The notes beneath the pieces are model-generated. The model worked only from the letters and a program-made list of their open reading frames with translations, made no database searches and was not told the DNA's origin. Of a DNA stretch of 64,000 nucleotides, positions 26,106 through 34,677 are shown in pieces. Numbering within the stretch: position 1 is the first letter of the stretch; every line of letters starts with the position of its first letter. Source of the DNA: CAVPTL01 sp963727235 (GTDB taxonomy: Bacteria > Actinomycetota > Thermoleophilia > Gaiellales > JAICJC01). The stretch spans positions 62,001 to 126,000 of the forward strand of contig CAVSFZ010000014.1 of the NCBI GenBank assembly GCA_963727235.1, in the 5' to 3' direction. Made by a program: the position numbers and the translations under genes.

Positions 26106-26308
26106 CCCCATCAGCCTGACGGCGGTCAATCGCGACCATCTCAGGCGCAGTTTTTTGCGTCCGACCGCCGTAAGGCGTAGTGTCAACTCTTCCCTGAGGC
26201 CCCATCCCCCCGATCAACGGGCCCCGGGACTCCATCACGGTCGGGTTGCTCGTCCCCGCTTGATGAACACTCGACGCCTCCCGGCCGTGATGGGCCTTGC
26301 TCTCGGCG

Positions 26309-26881
26309 TCACCCGGCCGAGACCATTCGCAGAACCAACTCGGCGTAGGCCTCGCCGATCTGATCCGGCGTCAGCCTGCCGTCCGGCTGGTACCACGTCA
26401 TCACCGAGGAGCTGCTCCCGAGGATCGCCAGCCGAGCGAGTCGCGGGTCGGCCACGCAGAACTCGCCGACGTCGATGCCTTCGCGGATCGTGTCCGTCCA
26501 CAGGCGTTCGTAGGCATCTCGCAGCTCCACATGGCGCCGTCGACGCCCGATCGATGCGGAGTTCAGGTCTCTGTCGGTGATGACGGCCTCGGCTGCGCGC
26601 TCACAGTGGATGACCACGTGTGCCTTGACCAACCGCCGCAGGCGCATGCCCGGGTCGCCCCCAGCGTCGCACGCGCTCACTCCCACCGCGTACAGGTCGC
26701 CCATCAGACGCTCGACGATCTCGACGAGCAGCGCCTCCTTCGACTCGTAGTGGTGGTAGATGGTGGCGGGGTCGATGCCGACGCGGTCGGCGATCGACCG
26801 CATCCCCGCTCCCCCGTATCCGTCGTAGTAGAAGGCCTCGATTGCCGCTGCGCGGATCCGCTCCTTGGTCGTGACTCCCAC
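26309..26881 (-). CDS. TetR-family regulator of the acyl-CoA gene pair
   Basis: The 190-residue protein has the TetR head (TTKERIRAAAIEAFYYDGYGGAGMRSIADRVGIDPATIYHHYESKEALL, residues 4-52) and a helical ligand domain with WTDTIREGIDVGEF, a pattern of FadR/KstR-like TetR proteins that sense acyl-CoA. It diverges from the crotonase and acyl-CoA ligase genes, with a perfect 14-bp palindrome in between. Autoregulation and repression of the pair are likely. Confidence 0.88.
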   Translation of the reverse strand: MGVTTKERIRAAAIEAFYYDGYGGAGMRSIADRVGIDPATIYHHYESKEALLVEIVERLMGDLYAVGVSACDAGGDPGMRLRRLVKAHVVIHCERAAEAVITDRDLNSASIGRRRRHVELRDAYERLWTDTIREGIDVGEFCVADPRLARLAILGSSSSVMTWYQPDGRLTPDQIGEAYAELVLRMVSAG

Positions 26882-26903
26882 GCAGCCAAGCTACCACACG
26901 GCC

Positions 26904-26917
26904 CCAACGATCGTTGG
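26904..26917. promoter_or_regulatory. TetR operator of the acyl-CoA pair
   Basis: CCAACGATCGTTGG is a perfect 14-bp palindrome 22 bp upstream of the TetR start and 51 bp before the crotonase ATG. It is the only strong symmetric element in the divergent control region. Confidence 0.65.
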
Positions 26918-26968
26918 AGCGGGCTTGCGGTGCCGAAGCCTCGGTCATACGCTGCCGACCAGCCACCT

Positions 26969-27754
26969 ATGCCCGGACGCTCCACACAGCGCGTGGTCAC
27001 CCGCACGAAGGCGAAGGACGGTCTCACCGTCATCACGCTGAACCGGCCGCATGTCCTGAACGCGATCAACGTCGAGCTGATCGAGCAGCTGCTGGGTCAT
27101 CTCCGCCGCAGTCAATCGGCGCTCGCGATCGTGATCGAGGGTCGCGGCCGCGCCTTCTGCGTCGGTGAAGACCTCACCGAGACGCTCGCGCCGGTGACCG
27201 GCGGTGACCCGGAGCTGCGCGCGTCGCTGGAGATGCTCCATGAGATCACGCGGGTGATAACCACCACTCCCTGCCCCGTGATCGCGGCGGTCGAAGGCTA
27301 CGCGGTCGGAGGGGGAGCGGAGCTGGCACTCGCCTGCGATCTCACCATAGCCGCCCCCAGCGCACGGTTTCGATTCCCGGAGGTGACGCTCGGTTTTGCC
27401 CCCGGCGGGGGCGCCACCGCCCGGCTGCCGGCAGCTGTTGGCCTGCTGCGTGCGAAGGAGCTGCTGCTGACCGGCCGGTGGGTACCGGCGGACGAAGCGG
27501 TCGCGATCGGCTTGGCGAACGAGGTGTCGGACGCCCCTTCGGCTCGCGCACGAGCGCTCGCCCGCGCAATCACCGATGCCGCTCCCCCACACTCGCTGAG
27601 CGCTGCCAAGCGGCTGTTGGAAGTCTCCGGGGTGCCCCGCCAGGACGTCGCCCTTCAGGGGGAGTTGGACGCCCTCAGCCGCTGCTTCGCGGCGTCGGAG
27701 GCAACGGAAACCGTCACCGCGTTCCAGGCCCGGCGACGGCCCCGCGCAGAGTGA
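26969..27754 (+). CDS. Enoyl-CoA hydratase/isomerase (crotonase) family protein
   Basis: The ~261-residue protein has the crotonase oxyanion-hole segments IEGRGRAFCVGEDLTE (residues ~49-64) and VEGYAVGGGAELALACDLTIAA (~106-127) and the FRFPEVTLGFAPGGGATARLP segment with the candidate catalytic Glu. It should act on an enoyl- or hydroxyacyl-CoA. It overlaps the acyl-CoA ligase gene by GTGA, so the ligase activates an acid that this enzyme then processes. ATG 26969 was chosen by domain start; an upstream open frame is antisense to the TetR gene. Confidence 0.9.
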   Translation: MPGRSTQRVVTRTKAKDGLTVITLNRPHVLNAINVELIEQLLGHLRRSQSALAIVIEGRGRAFCVGEDLTETLAPVTGGDPELRASLEMLHEITRVITTTPCPVIAAVEGYAVGGGAELALACDLTIAAPSARFRFPEVTLGFAPGGGATARLPAAVGLLRAKELLLTGRWVPADEAVAIGLANEVSDAPSARARALARAITDAAPPHSLSAAKRLLEVSGVPRQDVALQGELDALSRCFAASEATETVTAFQARRRPRAE

Positions 27755-29292
27755 CCGAGACGGTGGAGACGATCAACGGCGCGTTGTCACATGCGGTCGC
27801 CACCCATCCCGATCGCTGCTTCCTCAAGATCGACGGCCAAGAGATCACCGCCCGCCAGTTCGAGGCACGCGTGGCTCGACTGGCGGGTGGACTCGCCGAC
27901 GAGGGGATCGCCGCCGGCGATCGAGTCCTCGGGATGATGCCCAATTGCCGGGAGATGATCGAACTGTGGTTTGCCACGGTTCGCGTCGGAGCCGTGTGGG
28001 CGCCTGTGAACATCGAGTTCCGGGGCGCCGTGCTCGGGAACGTGCTCGCAACGACGCGGCCGTCCCTGTGTGTCTGCGGCCCGGAGTTCGCGCCCGAACT
28101 CGAATCCGCACTCAGGGACACGGGGCAAGCAGGCTTAGCCCTCCGGGTTCACGGCGGGCACGCCCTTCATCCCGACCTTTTCGAGCTCTATCAGGAACCG
28201 CTCGAGCCCGCAGATGTCTCCCCGGACGATCTCGCCTGCCTGCTGTTCACCTCAGGAACCACCGGCCGGTCGAAAGCATGCATGCTGCCGCATCGCTACT
28301 TCGTCGTGCAGGCCCAAATCGCGCTCCGCGACCTCGGCTGGGGCCCAGACGACGTGCTGTACTGCCCGTTCCCGCTGTTCCACATCGACTGCACCGTGTT
28401 CACGGTCATGCCCGCGCTGCTCTGTGGTGCGACCGCTGCGGTTGGACGGCGGTTCTCGGCATCACGGTTCTGGGCCGAGGTGCGCGCCGTCGACGCCACG
28501 GTGGTCGAGTTCATGGGCGCCACCCTCACCATTCTGGCGAAGGCCGAACCGAACGCAGACGACCGCAGCCACCGGGTGCGACAGGCCTGGGGAGTGCCGG
28601 TACCAGACTGGGCAGAAGCGTTCGAGGAGCGATTTGGAGTCGAGCTTCGCGAGGTGTACGGATCAACCGAGGCAGGCATCCCCGTGACCCAGCGCTTTGA
28701 CGCTGAACGCGTGCCGGGCAGCTGCGGACGGGTCGTCCCGGAGTTCGAGCTGCGCATCGCGGATGACTCCGGACAGGAGCAGCCGGCGGGCTCGGTGGGA
28801 GAGATTCTGATCCGCCCCCGGGAGCCGTGGAGCATGTTCTCCGGCTACTTCGGCATGCCCGAAGACACCGCCGCCTGTTGGAGCAACGGGTGGTTTCACA
28901 GCGGCGATCTCGGACGGATCGACTCCGACGGGGACGTGTACTTCTGCGGCCGCAGCAAGGATGCGATCCGCAGACGCGGCGAGAACATCTCGGCGATGGA
29001 GATCGAAGAAGCGGTGGAACTGCACCCGGACATCGTTCTCTGCGCAGCGATCGGAGTGCCCTCCGAGATGAGTGAGGAGGACGTCAAGATCTGCGTTCAG
29101 CTACGTCCCGACGCGAAGCTCACCGAGCGTGACATCATCGCCCACTGCGAGCAGGCCCTCGGCCGATTCCAGGTGCCTCGGTATGTCGAGATCGTCGAGG
29201 CTCTGCCACGAACTCCGACGGGGAAGATCGCAAAGCAATCGCTGCGACAGACACCGCTCTCCGCGGCCACCTGGGACCGCGAGTCGTCGTAA
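27751..29292 (+). CDS. Acyl-CoA synthetase (AMP-dependent ligase)
   Basis: The 513-residue protein has the adenylation motifs LLFTSGTTGRSKACM (A3), YGSTEAG (A5), WFHSGDLGRIDSDGDVYFCGRSKDAIRRRGENIS (A7-A8) and PRTPTGKIAKQSL with the C-terminal catalytic Lys. It resembles CaiC/crotonobetaine-CoA ligase-like enzymes. Start GTG 27751 overlaps the crotonase stop. Together with the TetR and crotonase genes it makes a small operon for activating and degrading a carboxylic acid. It ends 2 bp before the ancestral end of the convergent cyclase gene. Confidence 0.9.
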   Translation: MTETVETINGALSHAVATHPDRCFLKIDGQEITARQFEARVARLAGGLADEGIAAGDRVLGMMPNCREMIELWFATVRVGAVWAPVNIEFRGAVLGNVLATTRPSLCVCGPEFAPELESALRDTGQAGLALRVHGGHALHPDLFELYQEPLEPADVSPDDLACLLFTSGTTGRSKACMLPHRYFVVQAQIALRDLGWGPDDVLYCPFPLFHIDCTVFTVMPALLCGATAAVGRRFSASRFWAEVRAVDATVVEFMGATLTILAKAEPNADDRSHRVRQAWGVPVPDWAEAFEERFGVELREVYGSTEAGIPVTQRFDAERVPGSCGRVVPEFELRIADDSGQEQPAGSVGEILIRPREPWSMFSGYFGMPEDTAACWSNGWFHSGDLGRIDSDGDVYFCGRSKDAIRRRGENISAMEIEEAVELHPDIVLCAAIGVPSEMSEEDVKICVQLRPDAKLTERDIIAHCEQALGRFQVPRYVEIVEALPRTPTGKIAKQSLRQTPLSAATWDRESS

Positions 29293-29385
29293 CCTCACTC
29301 CGCCGGTGGAAGCGATGCGATCAGAGCCCGTGCGCGTTCCATCAGTGGGACGATTCCCTTCGCCTCGTACCGCTGCAGGCACCGC

Positions 29386-32352
29386 TCAGCCTGCTCGCGC
29401 GGCCGCCCCGTTCGCACCTGTGCGGGCGAGGATCCCGGCGAGCACAAAGCGGGCGTCGGCGAACTGCGGAACGCTCGGCTCAGGGCCGAGCGCGAGCGCT
29501 GAGCGCACCAGCCGCTCGGCGTCCTCCAGCCGACCGCGTCGCATCAGTATCTGCGCGCGAAGAGTGAGTGAGTCGGGGTCCGAGTCGTCCTCTCCGAAGG
29601 AGCGTTCCAGCCAGCGTTCAGCGTCGTCGACCCGCCCCTGGGCCTCGAGCGCTTGGGCAACCAGATGAGCCTCTGAGTTCTGATAGGTGACGTCCCCCAT
29701 CTGGACGAGCGCCTCGTGGGCAGCCCGCGCCTCGGCTTCGGCCGCCTCGTAGTCGCCCGCCAGCATCTCGACCAGCACGGCGACATCCGAACTGTGTGCC
29801 TTGAGGTGTCGCAGGCCCAGATCGTCCATCACCGCGCGGGCATCGGCGATCGTCTCGCGAGCGGCATCGAAGCGGCCGGCGAGGGCCTCGAGGCCGCCGA
29901 TCCGCACAAGGCAGTTGGCCTGAACCCGTCGATTGGTCGTGTCGGCGAGGATCGCCTGGCAGCGCGCGAGGGCAGCGGCGACGGGTTCGGGACCCCACAG
30001 CGCGTCGGACACGCTCAGCCTCAGAATGGCCGCCTCGCGCCGCTCGTCCCCAGCCGCGCGGGCGTGCGCCAGCGCCCGCTCCTGAATCTCGGCAGCCTCG
30101 GCGTACCGGTACGACCATGTCGCCAACCGCCCGAGCAGGCGCAGGACATCCGCGGAGCCGCGGTCGTCGCCGGCAGACTCGAAGATCCCCACCAGCGGCT
30201 CGAGCTCGGCGCGGATTGCCCGGTGCTCACTGGTCTCGGTTTGAACCCGCACCAGGGCGAGCGCAACGGTGGCTCTGGCCTCCAGCTGAGGATCACCGGT
30301 GCGACCCGCCCGGGCAGCCGTGCGTTCCAGCAGTTCCCCGGCCTCGCCCAAGCGTCCGCTCTCGATCCACGCCTCTCCCAGCTCGACCTCGAACTCGATC
30401 CGAAGCGGATCGTCGTCATCCAGGAGGACGACCGCCCGCTCCAGCAGGTTGCCGGCGCCGTCCATGTCGCCGCGATCGAGCGCTCTGATGCCGGCGGCGC
30501 CCAGCCTGGCGGAAGCTCGCTCGGCAAGCGCCCGGTCGGGCGCACCGAGCTCGACCAGGTACCGATGGGCCCGCTCGAGGTGGAAGCCGAGGATCTCGTC
30601 GTACTGCGCCGTCCGGTCGCCGAGCTTGGCCTCGAACCAGGCCGCAAACCGTTCGTGCAGCTCGGCTCGGAGCCGTTTCGGGATCGACTCGTAGGCCGCA
30701 TCCCGAATCAGCACGTGACCGAACCGGAACCCGTCGTCGCCCGCGAAGATGGCCGTGTCGGGGCGGATGAACTCCTTACGCACCAACGAGATCAGATGCG
30801 AGCCCACCGCCGTCCGCGCACCGGCCGGGAGCATCTCGGTGACAGCGCCACGGTGAAAGAGCCGGCCCTCGACAGACGCCCGCTCGACCACGGCGCGCTC
30901 GGCTGGATCGAGCCGGTCGAGCCGCGCCGAGAGCAGGGCGTGCACAGTCGGAGGGATGACCAGCCCACCGTCGCGCCCCTCCGCCCGCATCGCCAGGAAC
31001 TGTTCGACAAACAACGGGTTGCCCTCGGCTGCCGCGACGATCCGCGAGCGGGTCGGCTGATCCATGTCCTCGAGCGCGTCGATCAGCGACTCGGCGTCGT
31101 CTGCGCCCAGCGGCTCGAGGCTGATGAGCGCCGCGTTTCTCCTGGGGTTCGACCAGCTCGGGCGCGACTCAAACAAGTCCGGACGGGCGGTGCAGAGCAT
31201 CAGCAGCGGCACCCCTGTCGCAAAGGTGGCGACGTACTCGAGCAGGTCGAGCAACGCGGGCTCGGCCCAGTGGATGTCGTCGACCACGGCGATCACCGGC
31301 CGGTCATGAGCGAGCGCCTCGACCAGCTTCCGAGCCGCCCAGGAGATCTCCTCGGGAGATCCGCCCGCCGGCCCCAGTGAGATCGCGCCCGCCAACCGGT
31401 CGGCCACCAACGACCCCTCGGCACCCCCGACAATCTGGGCGATCGCGTCGCGCGGCTGATCACCGCCCACCTGGCGGACGATCTCCCCCAGTGGCCAATA
31501 GGTGATGCCCTCGCCGTATGGAAGGCAGCGTCCGACCAGCACGCGGGCGCGGCCCCGCTCGCCCCCCAGGAACTCGCGCACGATCCGCGACTTGCCGATC
31601 CCCGGCGGGCCCACGATCGTGCAGAGCTGAGGCACACGTTCCTCCACCGCCTGTACGCAGGCCGCTCGGAGCGCCGCCAGCTCCTCGCCGCGGCCGACGA
31701 AGGGTGCGTCTATGGGAGCCGTGAATGCCGGTACGTCGGGCAGCACCTCGATCAGGCGGAAGGCCGGGACGGCGTCAGATTTGCCCTTCAGCTGGAGCGG
31801 CGCAATCGCCTCGGCCCGAACCAGGCCGGTGACAAGCCGCTCAGTCTGGACACCGATCAGAATCTCGCCCGGCTCGGCGGCTTGCTCGAACCGGGCGGCG
31901 ACGTTGACCGCATCACCGGTCACGAGCGTCTCGCCGGTGCCGGCCGCCACCTCGCCGGTGCTGATTCCCATTCGCACGCTGAGGCCAAGTTCCACCACCG
32001 CCTCCCGCATCTCAACCGCAGCGCGCACCGCCCGCTGCGCGTCGTCCTCGTGCACGGTGGGGATTCCGAAGACCGCCATGGCCGCATCGCCGACGAACTT
32101 CTCCACCGTGCCTCCGTGCCGCTCGAGGATCACGCGTAACGTCGCGTGGTAGCTGGACATCAGCTCGCGCAGCAGCTCCGGATCGGTGCGTTCGCCCAGC
32201 GCGGTCGATCCAACCAGGTCGCAGAACAGGATGGTGACGGTCTTGCGCACCTCGCGCGCCTGATCTGGCGCGCCCTCGAGCACCGCGGCGCATCCGCCGC
32301 AGAATCGATTCGTCTCAGGGTTCTGCCGACCGCAATGGGGACACGTGATCAC
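29386..32352 (-). CDS. Zinc ribbon / class III cyclase / AAA ATPase / TPR regulator, C-terminus frameshifted
   Basis: The 988-residue protein has a zinc ribbon (CPHCGRQN...FCGGCA, residues 4-21), an adenylate/guanylate cyclase domain (VTILFCDLVGSTALGER to ~205), a Walker A ATPase (VGPPGIGKSRIV) with VVDDIHWAEP, and TPR repeats to the end. It is an intracellular sensor-transducer of the large Actinobacteria/Proteobacteria cyclase-AAA class. In the other frame just after 29386 the text REQAERCLQRYEAKGIVPLM followed by ERARALIASLPPAE runs to TGA 29295-29297, the normal family ending, so one base has been lost or gained near 29395-29410. Confidence 0.88.
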   Translation of the reverse strand: MITCPHCGRQNPETNRFCGGCAAVLEGAPDQAREVRKTVTILFCDLVGSTALGERTDPELLRELMSSYHATLRVILERHGGTVEKFVGDAAMAVFGIPTVHEDDAQRAVRAAVEMREAVVELGLSVRMGISTGEVAAGTGETLVTGDAVNVAARFEQAAEPGEILIGVQTERLVTGLVRAEAIAPLQLKGKSDAVPAFRLIEVLPDVPAFTAPIDAPFVGRGEELAALRAACVQAVEERVPQLCTIVGPPGIGKSRIVREFLGGERGRARVLVGRCLPYGEGITYWPLGEIVRQVGGDQPRDAIAQIVGGAEGSLVADRLAGAISLGPAGGSPEEISWAARKLVEALAHDRPVIAVVDDIHWAEPALLDLLEYVATFATGVPLLMLCTARPDLFESRPSWSNPRRNAALISLEPLGADDAESLIDALEDMDQPTRSRIVAAAEGNPLFVEQFLAMRAEGRDGGLVIPPTVHALLSARLDRLDPAERAVVERASVEGRLFHRGAVTEMLPAGARTAVGSHLISLVRKEFIRPDTAIFAGDDGFRFGHVLIRDAAYESIPKRLRAELHERFAAWFEAKLGDRTAQYDEILGFHLERAHRYLVELGAPDRALAERASARLGAAGIRALDRGDMDGAGNLLERAVVLLDDDDPLRIEFEVELGEAWIESGRLGEAGELLERTAARAGRTGDPQLEARATVALALVRVQTETSEHRAIRAELEPLVGIFESAGDDRGSADVLRLLGRLATWSYRYAEAAEIQERALAHARAAGDERREAAILRLSVSDALWGPEPVAAALARCQAILADTTNRRVQANCLVRIGGLEALAGRFDAARETIADARAVMDDLGLRHLKAHSSDVAVLVEMLAGDYEAAEAEARAAHEALVQMGDVTYQNSEAHLVAQALEAQGRVDDAERWLERSFGEDDSDPDSLTLRAQILMRRGRLEDAERLVRSALALGPEPSVPQFADARFVLAGILARTGANGAAARAG

Positions 32353-32361
32353 GACGCGAGT

Positions 32362-32991
32362 CTACGGCGTTCGTCGCTGGGGCTGGAGCATCCCCACCGG
32401 GTGATCAACCAGCGCCTTCGCAAGCAGCGTGTCCGCGGTGAATCGCATGATCTCGAGTGCCTGCTGTTGTGAAAGTGCGGCCATGTCCCTTAGCCAGATG
32501 TATGACTCGATGCCTGTGCTGGCGGCGATCGCGACCACGAGCCGGTCGAACTCGGCCGGCGCCATGGTCGCGGCGAGCGGCGAAAGCGCGTCGGCGAGCC
32601 ACGTTCGCCGGCGGCCGCGGCGGAGTACCAGACCTTCCCGCTGGGAGGGGTTCTCCAGCGACAGTCGCAGCATCGCGCGCAGTGGCGCCTCGTTCTCGCA
32701 CACCTGGCGGGCCATCTCAGCAAACACGATCTCAAATCGCGCGATGACGTCTGTGGGAGGGTCGTCGCCAAGCACGGAGGTCTGGCCGACCTCGGGGTAC
32801 GCGGCGAGCAGCAGCGCCTGCTGGGTTGGGAAGTAGCGATACGCAGTCGCTCGCGACACCTGGGCATGTTCCGCAGAGAGCTCCACCGTGGGAGTAACGC
32901 CGGTGGCGAGGAGCGATCGTGCAGCGGCCACCAGCGATTCGGCGGTACGGGCTTTCTGGCGGGTGCGCCCGGTTAGTTGATATGGGATCAT
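32362..32991 (-). CDS. TetR-family regulator
   Basis: From ATG 32991 the product is ~209 residues: MIPYQLTGRTRQKARTAESLVAAARSLL, then VELSAEHAQVSRATAYRYFPTQQALLLAA is the TetR helix-turn-helix. The rest is helical. An 8-bp inverted repeat (TATGGGAT ... ATCCCATA) surrounds the space between it and the divergent cupin gene. Regulation of itself and the cupin gene is likely. A longer upstream frame exists but would cover the operator. Confidence 0.85.
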   Translation of the reverse strand: MIPYQLTGRTRQKARTAESLVAAARSLLATGVTPTVELSAEHAQVSRATAYRYFPTQQALLLAAYPEVGQTSVLGDDPPTDVIARFEIVFAEMARQVCENEAPLRAMLRLSLENPSQREGLVLRRGRRRTWLADALSPLAATMAPAEFDRLVVAIAASTGIESYIWLRDMAALSQQQALEIMRFTADTLLAKALVDHPVGMLQPQRRTP

Positions 32992-33019
32992 TGTCTCGTT
33001 ATGATACTCATATCCCATA
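32981..33019. promoter_or_regulatory. Inverted repeat between TetR and cupin genes
   Basis: TATGGGAT (32981-32988) and ATCCCATA (33012-33019) are perfect reverse complements spaced by 23 bp. The left arm overlaps the start of the TetR coding region and the right arm lies just before the cupin RBS AAAGGAG. They may be two half-sites for TetR. Confidence 0.45.
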
Positions 33020-33031
33020 AAGGAGTGAGGT

Positions 33032-33517
33032 TTGAGCACTTCCGTTCGACACATCAAGGCGGGTGAAGGCGAGATGTTGTGGTTCGCAGGTGCCCATCAG
33101 ACCGTGAAGCACCCCGGCGCATGGAGCGAAGGAGAGTTTTCGCTGGTCGAGGTCACCGCTCCGCGCGGACGGGCGACGCCGCTGCATCGCGATCCCAGCG
33201 ACGAGACGTTCTACTTGCTCACAGGCGAGATGCTGTTCCATGCGGACGGAGTCAATCACGCGGCTCACGCCGGCGACACCGTCGCGATCAAACAGGGCGT
33301 CGCACACGCCTTCATGGTCACCTCCGACAGCGTCCGCTTCCTCGTGCTGAACACACCCGGCACCCACGACAGCTACTTTCGAGACGGCGGAGTTCCGGCC
33401 ACGAATCACAACCTCGCCGACGCGCCGGCGCCTGACTACGCACGGATCGAGGCGTCCAACCACACACACGGCGTCGAGATGCTCGGCCCGCCACCATTCC
33501 CCGAATCTCTGGTGTGA
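33032..33517 (+). CDS. Cupin-domain protein
   Basis: The 161-residue protein has cupin motif 1 (TPLHRDPSDETFYLLTGEMLFHADG) and motif 2 (AGDTVAIKQGVAHAFMVTSDSVRFLVLNTPG), with His, His, Glu and a second-motif His able to bind a metal. It resembles quercetin-2,3-dioxygenase-like cupins. TTG 33032 follows AAAGGAGTGAGG, a strong RBS, so it is preferred. It is probably controlled by the divergent TetR. The TGA stop lies in palindrome copy 5. Confidence 0.85.
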   Translation: MSTSVRHIKAGEGEMLWFAGAHQTVKHPGAWSEGEFSLVEVTAPRGRATPLHRDPSDETFYLLTGEMLFHADGVNHAAHAGDTVAIKQGVAHAFMVTSDSVRFLVLNTPGTHDSYFRDGGVPATNHNLADAPAPDYARIEASNHTHGVEMLGPPPFPESLV

Positions 33518-33544
33518 ATGACGGTGCCAGGCACCGTTATTCAC
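33514..33544. repeat. Stop-codon-donating palindrome, copy 5
   Basis: A 31-bp near-perfect palindrome: left arm GTGAATGACGGTGCC, centre A, right arm complementary to GTGAATAACGGTGCC, one mismatch. It lies between the convergent cupin and quinone reductase genes. The cupin TGA is formed by it. Confidence 0.88.
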
Positions 33545-33552
33545 CCGTATCG

Positions 33553-34575
33553 TCAGGCAGGCACGTCGATCAGGACTTTGCCGACGGCGCCGGCTTCGAC
33601 GGCCTCGTGAGCGGCGGGAGTCTCCTCGAGCGAGAAGCGGTGGAGCGGCAAGCCGGCCTCGGTGCCGACCTCGAGTGCGCCGTCGGCGGCTGCTGCGGCC
33701 ACGTCGGCGACCGCCCGATCCTTGACCGCCGGCGGGACCGTGTAGACGAGCACGAACTGGTAGCGAACATTCCGGCCCATCAGATCGCGCACCGACAACG
33801 CGACCTCGCTCCCACCATCCGTGGCATAGACGGAGACCGTGCCGTTCGGCGCCAGCACGGCCCCATCCAGCGCAGCATTTGCCGCTGGAGCAACCTCCAC
33901 CACCACATCGACACCGGCGGGGGCGATCTGACGCACATCTTCGGCGGCGCTGGGAGTGCGGTAGTTGACGACGTGGTGGGCCCCGGCCGCGCGAGCCAAC
34001 TCCGCCTTCTCATCCCCGCTCACCGTGGCGATCACCCGCGCACCCGCCCAGCGGGCGAGTTGGATGGCAGCATGACCGACCGCTCCCGCGCCACCCGCAA
34101 CCAGGATTGTCTGAGCGGCGAGAGCACCCGCTTCGAGGCTTCGAGGGCCGGACTCCGAGGCGGTCAGGCAGATATGCGCGGTCAACGCCGGGATGCCGAG
34201 GCTCGCCCCCACGTCGAGCGACACACCCTCGGCCAGCGGCACGGCCTGGCGCCCGGGCAGGGCGACGTACTCCTGCGCAGTTCCGTCGGCCCGCTGCCAG
34301 GCCGCTTCCCACAGCCACACCCGCTGGCCGACGCGGGACGGGTCGACGCCCTCACCCACGGCGTCGACCGTACCTGCGCCGTCCTGATTCGGGACGGCCG
34401 CCGGGTCAACGAGCTCGCCCGGTGCACCGCCGCGTCGTGACTTCCAGTCCGTCGGATTCACGCCGGACACGGCAACGCGAACGCGGACATCCCCCGGCCC
34501 GGGCTCGGGCAATGGGCGATCAACCAGCCGCATGACGTCAGGCCCACCGGTCTGCGAATACACAACTGCTCTCAT
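33553..34575 (-). CDS. Zinc-independent MDR family NAD(P)H:quinone oxidoreductase
   Basis: The 340-residue protein follows the quinone reductase plan: MRAVVYSQTGGPDVMRLVDRP, VSGVNPTDWKSRRG, NQDGAGTVDAVGEGV, the nucleotide-binding loop ILVAGGAGAVGHAAIQLARWAGARV (residues ~158-182), and C-terminal HEAVEAGAVGKVLIDVP. There are no zinc-ligand cysteines. It probably reduces a quinone or enone with NADPH. A heavily deleted second copy of its 3' end occurs at 45541-45617. Confidence 0.9.
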   Translation of the reverse strand: MRAVVYSQTGGPDVMRLVDRPLPEPGPGDVRVRVAVSGVNPTDWKSRRGGAPGELVDPAAVPNQDGAGTVDAVGEGVDPSRVGQRVWLWEAAWQRADGTAQEYVALPGRQAVPLAEGVSLDVGASLGIPALTAHICLTASESGPRSLEAGALAAQTILVAGGAGAVGHAAIQLARWAGARVIATVSGDEKAELARAAGAHHVVNYRTPSAAEDVRQIAPAGVDVVVEVAPAANAALDGAVLAPNGTVSVYATDGGSEVALSVRDLMGRNVRYQFVLVYTVPPAVKDRAVADVAAAAADGALEVGTEAGLPLHRFSLEETPAAHEAVEAGAVGKVLIDVPA

Positions 34576-34632
34576 CTCACACCTCGATCCATCCAGAACG
34601 ATCCGGGGTCGGGATGCTAGCTCTGGAGCCGG

Positions 34633-34677
34633 CGGGGTGGTGAATAACGGTACCTGGCACCGTTATTCACCACCCCG
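34633..34677. repeat. Stop-codon-donating palindrome, copy 6, extended to 45 bp
   Basis: The core GTGAATAACGGTACC / T / complement has one mismatch, and symmetry extends outwards through CGGGGTG on each side. The ABC ATPase gene takes GAATAA from it. On its other side lies a 24-bp tail matching the 3' end of the nitroreductase-like gene at 45629, so the neighbour that once converged here was lost. Confidence 0.88.

Noticed and set aside
29716..31380. Long plus-strand frame (~554 codons) antisense to the cyclase-AAA-TPR gene
   Set aside because: Shadow frame in GC-rich DNA; the minus frame shows clear cyclase, Walker A and TPR motifs.
446..34677. The six palindromes as a CRISPR or as IS ends
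   Set aside because: They are kilobases apart, each is self-complementary with no spacer array, and no transposase lies between any pair.
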